The notes: generated from the sequence alone by a model not told the origin. DNA of 64,000 nt from Spirosoma fluviale (GCF_900230225.1 NZ_OCNH01000008.1:124001-188000), one strand, 5' to 3'. Positions 26,808-37,167 are shown, counted from the stretch's first letter. Numbers and translations: made by a program.

Positions 26808-28394
26808 ATGACTAAACAAACTATTTTTCGCTCGCTGCTGGGCGCAACCGTCGTAGCTTTGTTACTGGCGATACCCGGCTATACGCCTATTCTGCCGGAT
26901 GAACCCCAAACGGATCGTTCGGCGCAGCAGCGGCCTAATATAATTTTTATTATCTCCGACGATCACACATCTCAGGCCATCAGTGCGTATGGGAGCAAGC
27001 TGGCCAAAACGCCCAACATTGACCGGATTGCCCGCGAAGGGGCTATTCTTTATAACAACGTAGTGGCAAATTCCATCTGCGGCCCCAGCCGGGCTACCTT
27101 ACTGACCGGCCAATTTTCGCACCGGAACGGCTACAAACTCAATGAGAAAGTATTCGATATCAACCAGCCGGTTTTCACGGAAGAGCTACAGAAGAACGGC
27201 TATCAAACTGCCTGGATCGGCAAAATGCACCTGGGCAGCCTCCCTCATGGTTTCGACTACCTGAATATACTCCCGGGTCATGGGAGTTATTATAATTCGG
27301 ACTTTGTCGACTCCAACAACAAGACAACCCGACACATGGGCTACGTTACCGACGTTGTAACGGGCTTATCTACCGACTGGCTTGATCGCCGGGACACTTC
27401 GAAGCCATTCTTTCTGGTGGTAGGCCACAAAGCTACCCACCGGGAATGGCTACCAGCCACGGAGGACTTAGGTGCCTACGATAACGTTACATTTCCGTTG
27501 CCGCCTACGTTCTATGACAACTACGAAGGACGAACCGCAGCCCAGAAGCAGGACATGAGCATCGACAAAACCATGGTTCTGGCCAGCGATCTGAAAGTAC
27601 ATGCCAATTATGACGCCAAGACCCCCAACGCGTCTTATAACCGGTTCACCCCCGAACAGAAAAAGGCATTTTACGACTATTACGAGAATAAAGTCAGTAA
27701 AGAATTTGACGAACAGAAACTTAGCGGTAAGGCTTTAGTCGAATGGAAGTACCAGCGGTATATGAAAGATTACCTGTCGGTGGCAAACTCCCTCGACCGC
27801 AATATTGGCAAACTACTCGATTACCTCGATAAGAGCGGACTGGCCAAAAACACGGTGGTCGTTTATACCTCCGATCAGGGCTTTTATCTGGGCGAACACG
27901 GCTGGTTCGACAAGCGCTGGATTTACGAAGAATCCCTGAAAACCCCGTTTGTTATCCGGTATCCGGGCGTTATCAAACCGGGCAGCCAGGTGAAGCAGGT
28001 CGTGTCGAATGTCGACTGGGCACCCACGCTGCTGAGCCTGACGGGCACCCGCATTCCGGACTATGTACAGGGCGAATCGTTTCTACCCCTGCTGACCGGC
28101 GGCAAAAATACCTGGCGCAATCAGGCATATTATCATTACTACGAATACCCACAGCCGCACCATGTGTCGCCCCATTTCGGCTTACGTACGGCTCAGTACA
28201 CACTGGCCCGGTTTTACGGTCCAGATGATTTCTGGGAGCTATATGACATCCGGAAAGACCCCAAAAACCTAAAGAATCTGTACGGCCAGAAAGGCTACGA
28301 AAAGGCAACGGCCTTACTCAAAAAGCAGTTGAAAGAGCAGATTGTCAGGTACAAAGATGACGAAGCCCTGAAGCTAATGGAGGCTGATAAGTAA
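26808..28394 (+). CDS. Secreted sulfatase, second of the pair
   Basis: 528 residues from ATG 26808, chosen over an in-frame ATG at 26751 because it starts the signal peptide (MTKQTIFRSL plus hydrophobic core). CGPSR with C91 is the formylglycine site, SDDH at 50-53 the metal site, and TSDQGFYLGEHGWFDKR the distal active-site block. It differs from the preceding sulfatase across the substrate-binding middle part, so different sulfated sugars are likely. Ends before the hairpin at 28489-28530. Confidence 0.93.
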   Translation: MTKQTIFRSLLGATVVALLLAIPGYTPILPDEPQTDRSAQQRPNIIFIISDDHTSQAISAYGSKLAKTPNIDRIAREGAILYNNVVANSICGPSRATLLTGQFSHRNGYKLNEKVFDINQPVFTEELQKNGYQTAWIGKMHLGSLPHGFDYLNILPGHGSYYNSDFVDSNNKTTRHMGYVTDVVTGLSTDWLDRRDTSKPFFLVVGHKATHREWLPATEDLGAYDNVTFPLPPTFYDNYEGRTAAQKQDMSIDKTMVLASDLKVHANYDAKTPNASYNRFTPEQKKAFYDYYENKVSKEFDEQKLSGKALVEWKYQRYMKDYLSVANSLDRNIGKLLDYLDKSGLAKNTVVVYTSDQGFYLGEHGWFDKRWIYEESLKTPFVIRYPGVIKPGSQVKQVVSNVDWAPTLLSLTGTRIPDYVQGESFLPLLTGGKNTWRNQAYYHYYEYPQPHHVSPHFGLRTAQYTLARFYGPDDFWELYDIRKDPKNLKNLYGQKGYEKATALLKKQLKEQIVRYKDDEALKLMEADK

Positions 28395-28488
28395 AAATAC
28401 ACTTATAACCACTGGAAGATAGAACCAAGCCCCTGATTGCTCCGCCATAGGGGTACTATTTTCAATATTTCCGCTATATGAGGGTATT

Positions 28489-28530
28489 AATTTCCAACGG
28501 TCGAATAACTTAATTCGGCCGTTGGAAATT
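28489..28530. terminator. Hairpin after the sulfatase pair
   Basis: Arms AATTTCCAACGG (28489-28500) and CCGTTGGAAATT (28519-28530) are perfectly complementary, and the loop region adds further pairing (TCGAA/TTCGG). A GCTTTTTGG follows. It lies 95 bp after the second sulfatase stop and fits an intrinsic terminator for that operon. Confidence 0.65.
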
Positions 28531-29088
28531 GCTTTTTGGTGGCATGGTACCTTTTTTCTACGTCACCGGATTGATGCACTATCAGCCACAACGACTTGAC
28601 CGCCCTGGCGTTAAATAGGGTAGAAAGCTGACTTAGACCATTCGGAGCAACGAGTTGCTACTGGATAAAGAAAGAATCCACATAGCGATAAAGCCAGTAT
28701 ATATACTTAGCAATACATAAAAAAACTACCTCTCAATATAGCAGAGTGCGTATCCTGTCACTATACATTTAGGAGTCAAAAATTGATAACCTCCACCGTG
28801 TTGAACCATTCATCCGCGAACTTACAAAAGCCGACTCCTTCCTATATAACTACATATACAAGCTTTTAATCCGGTTTTAATCTACAGAAAAGCTATAATT
28901 CATAGCTAAATGAGGCTGTATCAGATGCCAATTTAGCGAATACGTGGCGTGCCAATACCGGTTAATCAAATCAGGCTCGGCAAGCAAAAAAAGTCTACAA
29001 AATCCCAATAGTAAATTAAGTAGAAACCACATACGGATAGCTTGCGAGATATATCTATTAAATCTATATACCATAAACATTAAATCCC
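28531..29088. other. AT-rich upstream region of the CotH/LTD gene
   Basis: 558 bp with no convincing gene on either strand. It probably holds the promoter of the large secreted protein, but no clear TTG-N20-TAnnTTTG match was found. A short minus-strand frame at 28877-29080 is judged spurious. Confidence 0.4.
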
Positions 29089-32000
29089 ATGAAAAAACAC
29101 TACTTCCTCTTTATTCTGCTGGTACTCCTGCCCTTTTGGGTAAGCAGTCAGAACGTTACATTTTCATCAAGCCGGGGACTTTACGAGTCCCCCTTTCAAC
29201 TCACGCTGTCCACTACACTGGCTGGCGGTACGATGCGATATACGACTGATGGCTCCGCGCCAACCCCAACCACGGGTATCCTCTACGCCGGAGCCATACC
29301 CGTAGCAACCACCAGCATTATCCGGGCCGTTGCGTATAACGGTATAACCAGCACGCCGGTCGCTACGCACTCCTACCTGTTTTTGGCCGATGTACTGAAA
29401 CAGCCAGCTACGATTAGTGGATGGCCCAACCACACGTATGCGCTTGGCTCCGGCTCTGCCACGGCTGTCCACGATTACCAAATGGACCCGGCCGTTGTCA
29501 ATAACCCGGCCTATAGTACGGCCATAAAAAGCGGGCTGACGTCTATCCCAACGATGTCGTTGGTGCTCAATAAGGATGATTTCTGGGACCTCTATGAAGG
29601 CGAAACGACGCATCCTACCTCGGTAGAGATTTTCTATCCGTCGGGTTTGAAGGAGCAGTTCGACTGCGAACTGGAACCCCACAGCCACAACCGGCTCAAA
29701 CGCTCGCTGAAGCTCAGAATGAAATCGAGTATTACCAGTAACCTACTGAAGGAGGCTCCCTTCAACAATGCCGCTACCACCAGCACATTCAAGGACACCA
29801 AACTTGTGTTGCGTAGCGGAAACAACCGATCCTGGGCCCGTAACTGGAATCCCGACCGGACCTGTTACACGCGCGATGAATGGTACCGGACGTCGCAGCA
29901 GGTCATTTCCGGAACAGGCGGGCGGGGTACCTTTGTCCATCTGTATGTCAATGGTTTATACTGGGGGCTTTACAACCCCGTAGAGCGTACCGACAATGGT
30001 ATGCTGTCTACGTATTTTGGTGGTGATTTTGCCGACTGGATGTCGCTTGATCACGACGGAATTAGAGATGGGGACCCCACCCGCTTTTCGTACCTGACCA
30101 CTACCCTCGTCAATCAGGATATGACAGTAGCGGCCAATTATGCCAAACTGAAGGAATACCTGGATGTCGAAAAATTCTGCGATTATTTGATTCTTACCTG
30201 GATGATGGGCATGACGGACTGGCCCGGCAATAATTTTCATGGTGGCAATCGAAACAATCCACCCAGTCCTTTCTTCTACAACGCCTGGGATGCCGAATGG
30301 TCTTTCGACGTCACGAACGGCTCCAATGAGGGAGCCTGGGTACATCCGGAATTCAGAAATACGACGACAGGTTCGGCAACCATCGCCAAGCTCTGGCATG
30401 CGGCCCGAACCAACCGGTCGTTCATGCAACTCTTCGCCGACCGGGTGTATAAACATTGCTTTAACAACGGAGGGCTCACCGATGCGGCTTCCCGTGCCCG
30501 CTGGCAGCTTATCAACCAGTACATAAACACCGCCATTATTGCAGAATCTGCCCGCTGGGGAGATGCCCTCAACGACGGGGTAACGCGCACCCGCGACACG
30601 CACTGGACACCCGAGATAAACCGGGTAGACGGGCTCATGAACGGGAATGTGAACCGGCTCATCAATGCCCTTGTTGCGCAGGGTTATTACCCAACGATTG
30701 CAGCTCCGGGTTTTAACCAGGAGGGTGGTAGCATTGCGGCCGGTTTCCAGTTGACCATGACCAACCCCAACCCTTCGGGCACCATCTATTACACCATCGA
30801 TGGCACCGACCCGCAAACGGCCGAAGGGGGCGTTTCGGCCAGTGCCAGAACGTATACGGAACCCGTGATGCTGACCGCTAATCTGACGATCAAAGCCCGC
30901 GTGCAAACGGGTAGCACCTGGAGTGCGTTGCACGAGGTTTCCTTCACGGTATCAGGACTGATTTCGGGTTTGTATATCAACGAATTCATGGCCAGCAACA
31001 CCAGGAAGCCTGATGAGTTTGGCGAATTTGACGACTGGATCGAGATTTATAACGCAACGGCTCAGCCGATCAACATCGGTGGTCTATACATCACTGATGC
31101 GCTGAATAACCTCACTCAGTGGCAAATCCCCATGACCAATCCGGCGCTGACGACCGTTCCGGCCAAAGGGTACCTGCTTTTGTGGGCGGATGGACAACCT
31201 ACCCAGGGACCTTTGCACGTGAACCTCAAACTCAGCAAAGGCGGAGAAGCCATCGGGTTATCGCAACTGCTGAGCTCTACCGCCACGCTGCTGGACTCGT
31301 ATACTTTCGGAGCCCAGCAGGACGACGTATCGACGGGTAGATTCCCCGATGGCAGTGCTACGTTCAGGACCTTTGTTGTTCCGACGCCGGGCAGTAAAAA
31401 CGCGATCTCCTTTCGATCTAACCTGTTTATCAACGAGTTCGTTGCGGCAAACCAAACTGGTGGTACAGACGAAGCCGGGGAGCATGATGCCTGGCTGGAG
31501 ATTTACAACAATAATAACGAGCCGGTTGATATTGGCGGGATGTATCTCACCAATACATTCAGCAAACCTTCTCTTTGGAAAATACCAACTACGAATGCGG
31601 CCCAGACAACCATTCCGGGCAAAGGCTTCCTAAGGCTATGGGCCGACAATCAACCGGCTCAGGGGGTATTGCATCTGGGTTTCGGCCTGAGCCCCACAGG
31701 CGGTCAGCTGGCGTTAACGGATATCGTTGGTCCCGATGCTGCGCTGGTTGACTCGTTAAGTTACGGAATCCAAACGACGGATGTATCGAGAGGAAGATAC
31801 CCGGATGGCAGCAAACAGTTCAAGTTTTTTACGACCCCGTCGCCAGGTGCGACCAATACACTTCCCATATTACCCGGTATTTACATCAATGAATTCATGG
31901 CCAGCAACGCTAACAAGCCAGACGAGTTTGGCGAATTCGATGACTGGATCGAACTGTACAATAGCGGCACACAGCCCGTCGATATTGGGGGACTGTACAT

Positions 32001-33711
32001 TACTGACGATCTCACAAAACCGAGCAAGTACCAGATTCCTTCGTCGCAGCCAGGCCAAACGACGATTCCACCGAAAGGCTTCCTGCTACTTTGGGCCGAT
32101 GAGCAGGCCGCGCAGGGTGTGCTGCACGTAGGAATTAAACTGAGCTCGGGTGGCGAGCAGATTGGTCTCTTTCAGCCAGATGGAGCAAATGTAGCCCTTC
32201 TGGACTCGGTAAGCTTTGGGGTGCAAACGACAGATGTATCGATTGGGCGACAACGAGATGGAGCCACTCCCTTCGTGAGTTTTACCGCTTCTACCCCAAA
32301 CGCCAGCAACAACCCCGCGTCCGTGGGTCAACAGATTACGACGTTCACGCTTATCAATGCCGATTCGGATCTGCCGATTCGGGAACTGGTAGCTAACGAT
32401 GTACTAAATCTAGCCACCCTGCCCACACGCAACCTCAACATCCGGGCCAACACCAACCCCTCTACGGTGGGCAGCGTTAAGTTCAGCCTCAGTGGCAGCC
32501 AGAGCCAGAATATGACCGAGACGGTCGCCCCTTATGCTCTGTTCGGCGACGTGGCAGGCAACTTCAACGCCTGGGTGCCACCGGTGGGAAGTTATACCCT
32601 GACCGCTACCCCCTACAGTGGTAGCGGGGGGAGCGGCACGGCAGGGACGGCCTTAACGCTGAATTTCACGGTGGTCGATCAGACGACGACGCCTGGTCAG
32701 ATTTCACTTGTCGGTTTCAGTTTGATCAATGCCGACACCGAGCAGGAAATTAAACTACTGACTCCTGATGAGCAGCTTAACCTGGCTAGCTTGCCCACGC
32801 GCAACCTCAACATCCGGGCCAACACCAACCCTGCTACGGTGGGCAGCGTTAAGTTCAGTCTCAGTGGCAGCCAGAGCCAGAATGTGACCGAGACAGTTGC
32901 CCCCTATGCTCTGTTCGGCGACGTGGCGGGCAACTTCAACGCCTGGGTGCCGCCGGTGGGAAGTTATACCCTAACGGCCACGCCTTATACCGGAGCCGCC
33001 GGGAGCGGCACGGCAGGGACGGCCTTAACGCTGAATTTCACGGTGGTCGATCAGACGACGACGCCTGGTCAGATTTCACTTGTCGGTTTCAGTTTGATCA
33101 ATGCCGACACCGAGCAGGAAATTAAACTACTGACTCCTGATGAGCAGCTTAACCTGGCTAGCTTGCCCACGCGCAACCTCAACATCCGGGCCAACACCAG
33201 TCCCGTTACGGTGGGCAGCGTTAAGTTCAGCCTCAGTGGCAGCCAGAGTCAGAATGTGACCGAGACAGTTGCCCCTTATGCTCTGTTCGGCGACGTGGCG
33301 GGCAACTTCAACACTTGGGTACCACTGGTGGGAAGTTATACCCTGACCGCTACCCCCTACAGTGGTAGCGGGGGGAGCGGCACGGCCGGTACGCCACTAA
33401 CGCTGAGCTTTACGGTGGTCAACCAGACTCCAACGGGACGCTTAGCCGCAGAGAGTCAGGAACAGGACATGCAGGTTAGGTATTACCCGAATCCGTTTTC
33501 AGAGTCGTTCACTGTGCTGGTGCGGGGTCAGTCATCGGCTAAAGCACCCCTGCTTATTTATGACGCGTACGGTCGTGTGGTTTTGCAACGGGAAGATACC
33601 GATCCTGAGCAGGTTATTCGGATGAGCAGCGGGTTTGCACCCGGTTTATATCTATTACAGATAGGAACAGGGTCTCGGGCCAAACGTTATAAACTGATCA
33701 AAACCCGGTAA
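29089..33711 (+). CDS. Very large T9SS-secreted CotH-kinase/lamin-tail protein
   Basis: 1540 residues; signal peptide ends at about SSQ. Order: chitobiase-type FN3-associated domain (about 22-100, with YTTDGSAPTPTTG), CotH kinase-like domain (about 150-490, with LYVNGLYWGLYNPVERTD), a second chitobiase-like domain (about 545-620), three lamin-tail domains opening (L/I)YINEFMASN at about 626, 777 and 929, three repeat modules of 124 residues (about 1084-1441), and a T9SS type A sorting tail from about 1463 (YYPNPFSESF... to YKLIKTR). Expected to be exported through the outer membrane and anchored or released by T9SS. CotH domains are protein kinases in spore coats; the role in Bacteroidota is unsettled. 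The lamin-tail and repeat modules suggest adhesion or matrix binding. Confidence 0.93.
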   Translation: MKKHYFLFILLVLLPFWVSSQNVTFSSSRGLYESPFQLTLSTTLAGGTMRYTTDGSAPTPTTGILYAGAIPVATTSIIRAVAYNGITSTPVATHSYLFLADVLKQPATISGWPNHTYALGSGSATAVHDYQMDPAVVNNPAYSTAIKSGLTSIPTMSLVLNKDDFWDLYEGETTHPTSVEIFYPSGLKEQFDCELEPHSHNRLKRSLKLRMKSSITSNLLKEAPFNNAATTSTFKDTKLVLRSGNNRSWARNWNPDRTCYTRDEWYRTSQQVISGTGGRGTFVHLYVNGLYWGLYNPVERTDNGMLSTYFGGDFADWMSLDHDGIRDGDPTRFSYLTTTLVNQDMTVAANYAKLKEYLDVEKFCDYLILTWMMGMTDWPGNNFHGGNRNNPPSPFFYNAWDAEWSFDVTNGSNEGAWVHPEFRNTTTGSATIAKLWHAARTNRSFMQLFADRVYKHCFNNGGLTDAASRARWQLINQYINTAIIAESARWGDALNDGVTRTRDTHWTPEINRVDGLMNGNVNRLINALVAQGYYPTIAAPGFNQEGGSIAAGFQLTMTNPNPSGTIYYTIDGTDPQTAEGGVSASARTYTEPVMLTANLTIKARVQTGSTWSALHEVSFTVSGLISGLYINEFMASNTRKPDEFGEFDDWIEIYNATAQPINIGGLYITDALNNLTQWQIPMTNPALTTVPAKGYLLLWADGQPTQGPLHVNLKLSKGGEAIGLSQLLSSTATLLDSYTFGAQQDDVSTGRFPDGSATFRTFVVPTPGSKNAISFRSNLFINEFVAANQTGGTDEAGEHDAWLEIYNNNNEPVDIGGMYLTNTFSKPSLWKIPTTNAAQTTIPGKGFLRLWADNQPAQGVLHLGFGLSPTGGQLALTDIVGPDAALVDSLSYGIQTTDVSRGRYPDGSKQFKFFTTPSPGATNTLPILPGIYINEFMASNANKPDEFGEFDDWIELYNSGTQPVDIGGLYITDDLTKPSKYQIPSSQPGQTTIPPKGFLLLWADEQAAQGVLHVGIKLSSGGEQIGLFQPDGANVALLDSVSFGVQTTDVSIGRQRDGATPFVSFTASTPNASNNPASVGQQITTFTLINADSDLPIRELVANDVLNLATLPTRNLNIRANTNPSTVGSVKFSLSGSQSQNMTETVAPYALFGDVAGNFNAWVPPVGSYTLTATPYSGSGGSGTAGTALTLNFTVVDQTTTPGQISLVGFSLINADTEQEIKLLTPDEQLNLASLPTRNLNIRANTNPATVGSVKFSLSGSQSQNVTETVAPYALFGDVAGNFNAWVPPVGSYTLTATPYTGAAGSGTAGTALTLNFTVVDQTTTPGQISLVGFSLINADTEQEIKLLTPDEQLNLASLPTRNLNIRANTSPVTVGSVKFSLSGSQSQNVTETVAPYALFGDVAGNFNTWVPLVGSYTLTATPYSGSGGSGTAGTPLTLSFTVVNQTPTGRLAAESQEQDMQVRYYPNPFSESFTVLVRGQSSAKAPLLIYDAYGRVVLQREDTDPEQVIRMSSGFAPGLYLLQIGTGSRAKRYKLIKTR
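32343..33415 (+). repeat. Three tandem 372-bp coding repeats
   Basis: The same words recur exactly 372 bp apart: ACGGTGGGCAGCG at 32464, 32836 and 33208, and GGACGGCCTTAACG at 32645 and 33017. 372 is 124 codons, so the protein modules stay in frame. Units 2 and 3 are nearly identical over their first half; unit 1 has a diverged start. This is a substrate for slippage and recombination. Confidence 0.9.
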
Positions 33712-33753
33712 AGAATAAGGTCGAACTGTTAATGTGTATGCTACAGTTGACAG

Positions 33754-33822
33754 TTGAGCGGTAGTAAGCGTTCGTTCATTCAACAAAAGAATTTCCCTGA
33801 ACGAGCGCTTACTACCGCTCAA
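33754..33822. terminator. 25-bp inverted repeat between convergent genes
   Basis: Left arm 33754-33778 and right arm 33798-33822 are complementary at 24 of 25 positions (TTGAGCGGTAGTAAGCG and its complement), with a 19-nt loop. It lies between the CotH/LTD gene and the permease gene, which converge, so it probably stops transcription from both sides. Confidence 0.65.
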
Positions 33823-33933
33823 TTTATTCGTAGTGTACAAATTCTCGCTAACCTCAGCATTGGGCACTGTATCGTCTTCAGCTTTCGAATACCGGCCATT
33901 AACCAAAAATAGGATCTGCCGATCTCCTCCCCT

Positions 33934-36387
33934 CTACTCACTTTTCAGGACTTCCGCCGGATTACGCTTCGCAGCTTTCATCGTCTGTGATCCGATCAGA
34001 ACGAAGGCGATTAGTAGTACCACCAGCAAGCCCACCAATAACTCGGCGACCTGCACGGGTGTATGATACGGGAAACGGGTGAGCAGAACATTTTCGAAGA
34101 AAAGGTACGTGACAGGCAGCGCGATGAGTGCTGATAGCAATAGCTGTACAAGAAAACCACGGCTTAATAAATAGATCAGATTGACCGGGCTTGCGCCCAT
34201 CACCTTACGGATGCTGATTTCTTTTAGTCTTGTCTGGGTGGTAAGTACTACCATACCGAACAAGCCCATCGACGCAATTGAAATGGCGAGGAAGGAAAGG
34301 AAGCCAATAATCTTGATCATGGCCGAAAATTCACTGTAGGCATCTTCGATTTCCTGATCATAAAATTTCGCCTGAAAAGGATGAACCCGATCGAATTTTT
34401 TCCATACAGATTCGATTTTGGCTCTGGTTGCCAGCAGGTCTTTGCTATGTATTTTGGCGTTAATGATGGCCCTGTCTTCGGGCGTCCAGAACATAAAGGC
34501 TACCGGCTCAATGAAGTTGTCGACCTTGCCATAGTGGAAGTCTTTCATGACGCCAACAATAGTCATCCGGCGGGTTCCCTTGAAACTTGTGAATGTAATT
34601 TCTTGCCCGATGGCTTTCTGGGGGTCATTGGTGCCGATGTTAAAGCGCTTTAAGACTTGCTGGTTCACGATCACCTCTGTAGCGGCTGCGGTTGACGTGG
34701 GCCGTGCCCTGAAATTACCTCCGGCAATGAGCTTGTATTCATGCAGAGCCAGGTAGTTTTCGTCGACGTGGTTAGTCAGGACCAGTGCAGAATCACGAGA
34801 CTCTTTGTATTTCATATAGCCGCCCCACGCATTCCCGACGCTGGTAATAATCAGCGACCGGGACAGTGCCGTAACTTCCGGTATCTCGCTCAGTTCCTTA
34901 AGCAGTGCATCGGGCTTATTCCCCTGCGTATTGATGTTCAGGATATTTTCCGTATTAAATCCCAGGTCAAATGCGAGTATGTTTTTGTACTGCACATAGC
35001 CAATGGCGGTCGTTGTGATAAAGATTAGGGTGAGCGTGTATTGGATCACCACCAGGGCACGTCGGAGTGTTCCGTATTTGACTATGTTCACCGACTGCCC
35101 CCCTGGAACGGAAACATTTCGGAGCGCATTGATTGCACTAACCTTAGAAAAGAAAAGGGCAGGCATAAAACCGGCAATAACCCCTACGCTAACCGAAAAG
35201 ACGACGAAGGCGACGACCATCGAGGGCGTGAGGTCGAGCTTCACCATGCGCTGCATCTCCGGAGCCAGGTTGATGAGCAACGGCCGCAAGAAGAGAAAGA
35301 TAACGTAGGATAGAAGAAGGGCGGCCAGTGAGATCATGACTGCCTCCACCAGAAACTGTTGCCATACCTGACTCTTATCAGCACCAATTGCTTTGCGAAG
35401 ACCCATTTCCTTAAAACGACGCATGGCGCGTGCCATCGACAGATTGGCGTAATTGAAACACGCCGACAAAATTACAACGAGTGCAAGCCCGCCGAGTAGC
35501 CAAAGCACAATTGGAGACATGTGAGGGCCCACGGAGCCGGGACCACCCTCAGAACGACGGAGAGTCTCCCCCACCACGATCTTGTACAAAGGAAGTAGTT
35601 CGAGTTCGATCTTCGTGTCTTCTTCGGCCAGATTCTCTTCTCTGGCCAGAGCGTCGAGCTGCGACTGGATTGACGCCATGTCGGCATCTTCCGGTAGCAG
35701 GAGGTATACATAGTTCGACGACATGCTTGTCCATTTTTCGAAGTTTCGGTCGTTACGATTGAGCTGCACAGCCGTCGACAGCGATACCAGCGCTTCGAAG
35801 TTGATATGTGAAAAGAAGGGGACATCCTTCATGACACCGGTCACCTGGTACTGGAGGGTATCGAATCGGATCGCCTTTCCGAGTGCCGATTCGTTACCGA
35901 ATAGCTTTTTGGTGGCCGTCTCCGTAAGCACGATCGAGTAGGGATCTTTTAATGCCGTTTCGGGATTGCCTTCCAGCATCGGGAAAGTAAGTACCCGGAA
36001 CAGCGACGGCTCCGCCCAGAAACCTTTAATGGGTAGTATTTTGTCGTCAACCCTGGCATCCTGCGAAAAGTCGTTGCGCAGAATAGCCACCTCCTCGATG
36101 CCGGTCACTTTCTGCCGAATCAGCTTGCCGGTTTTTATCGATGTAGTAGCAAGTTTGCCAACGGAATGCGAGCGACTTTGTTGACGATTGGCAGTCAACA
36201 CGTTAGTAATGCGATAGATTCTATCCCCGTTCGTGTGGAAGCTGTCGTACGAATACAGGTCGAGTACAAATGCAATCAGCAGTAGCCCGACGGACATGCT
36301 GATGGCAAGGCCCACAATATTGATAAACGAGAACAGCTTGTTGCGCATCAAGTTACGTCTCGATGTTTTAATGTAGCTTCCGATCAT
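33934..36387 (-). CDS. MacB/FtsX-type ABC transporter permease
   Basis: 817 residues from ATG 36387 (MIGSYIKTSRRNLMRNKLFSF, the usual opening of Bacteroidota MacB-like permeases); an in-frame ATG at 36528 would fall inside a hairpin and is rejected. Two-halves layout: membrane helix 1, large periplasmic domain (about 45-270), an FtsX domain with three helices (LSACFNYANLSMARAM..., GLRKAIGADKSQVW), a second periplasmic domain and a second FtsX domain (KEISIRKVMGASP) near the end. Such duplicated permeases pair with a separate ATPase; none is adjacent. The only such ATPase in the window is at 55780-56466. Confidence 0.9.
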   Translation of the reverse strand: MIGSYIKTSRRNLMRNKLFSFINIVGLAISMSVGLLLIAFVLDLYSYDSFHTNGDRIYRITNVLTANRQQSRSHSVGKLATTSIKTGKLIRQKVTGIEEVAILRNDFSQDARVDDKILPIKGFWAEPSLFRVLTFPMLEGNPETALKDPYSIVLTETATKKLFGNESALGKAIRFDTLQYQVTGVMKDVPFFSHINFEALVSLSTAVQLNRNDRNFEKWTSMSSNYVYLLLPEDADMASIQSQLDALAREENLAEEDTKIELELLPLYKIVVGETLRRSEGGPGSVGPHMSPIVLWLLGGLALVVILSACFNYANLSMARAMRRFKEMGLRKAIGADKSQVWQQFLVEAVMISLAALLLSYVIFLFLRPLLINLAPEMQRMVKLDLTPSMVVAFVVFSVSVGVIAGFMPALFFSKVSAINALRNVSVPGGQSVNIVKYGTLRRALVVIQYTLTLIFITTTAIGYVQYKNILAFDLGFNTENILNINTQGNKPDALLKELSEIPEVTALSRSLIITSVGNAWGGYMKYKESRDSALVLTNHVDENYLALHEYKLIAGGNFRARPTSTAAATEVIVNQQVLKRFNIGTNDPQKAIGQEITFTSFKGTRRMTIVGVMKDFHYGKVDNFIEPVAFMFWTPEDRAIINAKIHSKDLLATRAKIESVWKKFDRVHPFQAKFYDQEIEDAYSEFSAMIKIIGFLSFLAISIASMGLFGMVVLTTQTRLKEISIRKVMGASPVNLIYLLSRGFLVQLLLSALIALPVTYLFFENVLLTRFPYHTPVQVAELLVGLLVVLLIAFVLIGSQTMKAAKRNPAEVLKSE

Positions 36388-36477
36388 GATCCAGTGGTTG
36401 GAAAGGGCAACAAAATACACTCTAAAGGACCTAAAGGCATCGCTACTGTAGATCAGCCTTGTGCGACACGGCCCATT

Positions 36478-36526
36478 GGGTTGTACACTCCGCTCAATGT
36501 ATTCGGGCGGAGTGTACAAGTAACCC
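36478..36526. repeat. Inverted repeat upstream of the permease gene
   Basis: GGGTTGTACACTCCGC (36478-36493) faces GCGGAGTGTACAAGTAACCC (36507-36526), a stem of at least 13 bp around a 13-nt loop. On the minus strand it follows the 36640-37167 frame and precedes the permease, so it may end one transcript or form a leader structure for the next. Confidence 0.6.
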
Positions 36527-36639
36527 ACAGCAAAAATACCAGGCTAGTACATGCTGAATGAAAAAATGGGATGAATTGAGCTAAAAATGGGACGAAGGCC
36601 TGATAACATTCCTGCCTTTGCCCCGTAAAAGCGGCTTCA

Positions 36640-37167
36640 CTAAGCAGGTTGGAAACGCTTGCTGGCCATACGCGCAGAATCGGCTTGCTGCATCATGGTA
36701 ACCATAGTATCCTGTTCGAGCTTGTGTGTTCCTCCAGCCTGTAGTACCATTGTCGGCAGCTTGATCTGGCTGGCCTTGCCGATCGAACCGCTCTGGCTCG
36801 TACCGAAAGCAGGCATTTGGTAATCGTTAAAGAGATCTATGGTTCCCCAATCGTGGGCCTGCGCAACGCCCATAACGCTGTTAGGGTCTACTTCCCACCA
36901 ATTGCCTTGTCCGTCGATATTCCGCAACCAGTCTGTCTTGACATCACTCTGGCCGACACTGTTACAGGAAATTACGTAGCCAAAGTCACCGGAACCGAAC
37001 TCAAAGCTGGTAGAATGACTGGGTAGCCAACCTCCTTTAGCCCCCCTGAAATTACCGGCCGTAAGAAGCGGATAGTCATTGTATTTACCGGGTTTATCCG
37101 CTTTCGGGGTTGGGTCAAGATTGACGAGATAGTACCGGGCTTCGTCCGGGGCCTGAGCAGCCTGCAA
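36640..37167 (-). CDS. Hypothetical protein, possibly N-terminally broken
   Basis: 175 residues from a TTG at 37167; no ATG start is available. The frame continues upstream to a TAA near 37233-37235 with coding-like sequence (TTLVLKPLQISRV...), so the true N-terminus may be lost or the start non-canonical. Contains WLPSHSTSFEFGSGDFGYVI, a Trp/Asp-rich stretch (NIDGQGNWWEVDPNSV) and LPTMVLQAGGTHKLEQ. Family not recognised. Could be a decayed gene or a small conserved protein. Confidence 0.5.
   Translation of the reverse strand: MQAAQAPDEARYYLVNLDPTPKADKPGKYNDYPLLTAGNFRGAKGGWLPSHSTSFEFGSGDFGYVISCNSVGQSDVKTDWLRNIDGQGNWWEVDPNSVMGVAQAHDWGTIDLFNDYQMPAFGTSQSGSIGKASQIKLPTMVLQAGGTHKLEQDTMVTMMQQADSARMASKRFQPA

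Noticed and set aside
28877..29080. 67-residue minus-strand hydrophobic frame upstream of the CotH gene
   Set aside because: AT-rich region, no family, likely chance.
29956..30933. 325-residue minus-strand frame inside the CotH gene
   Set aside because: It is the antisense shadow of a strongly coding gene with recognisable domains on the other strand.
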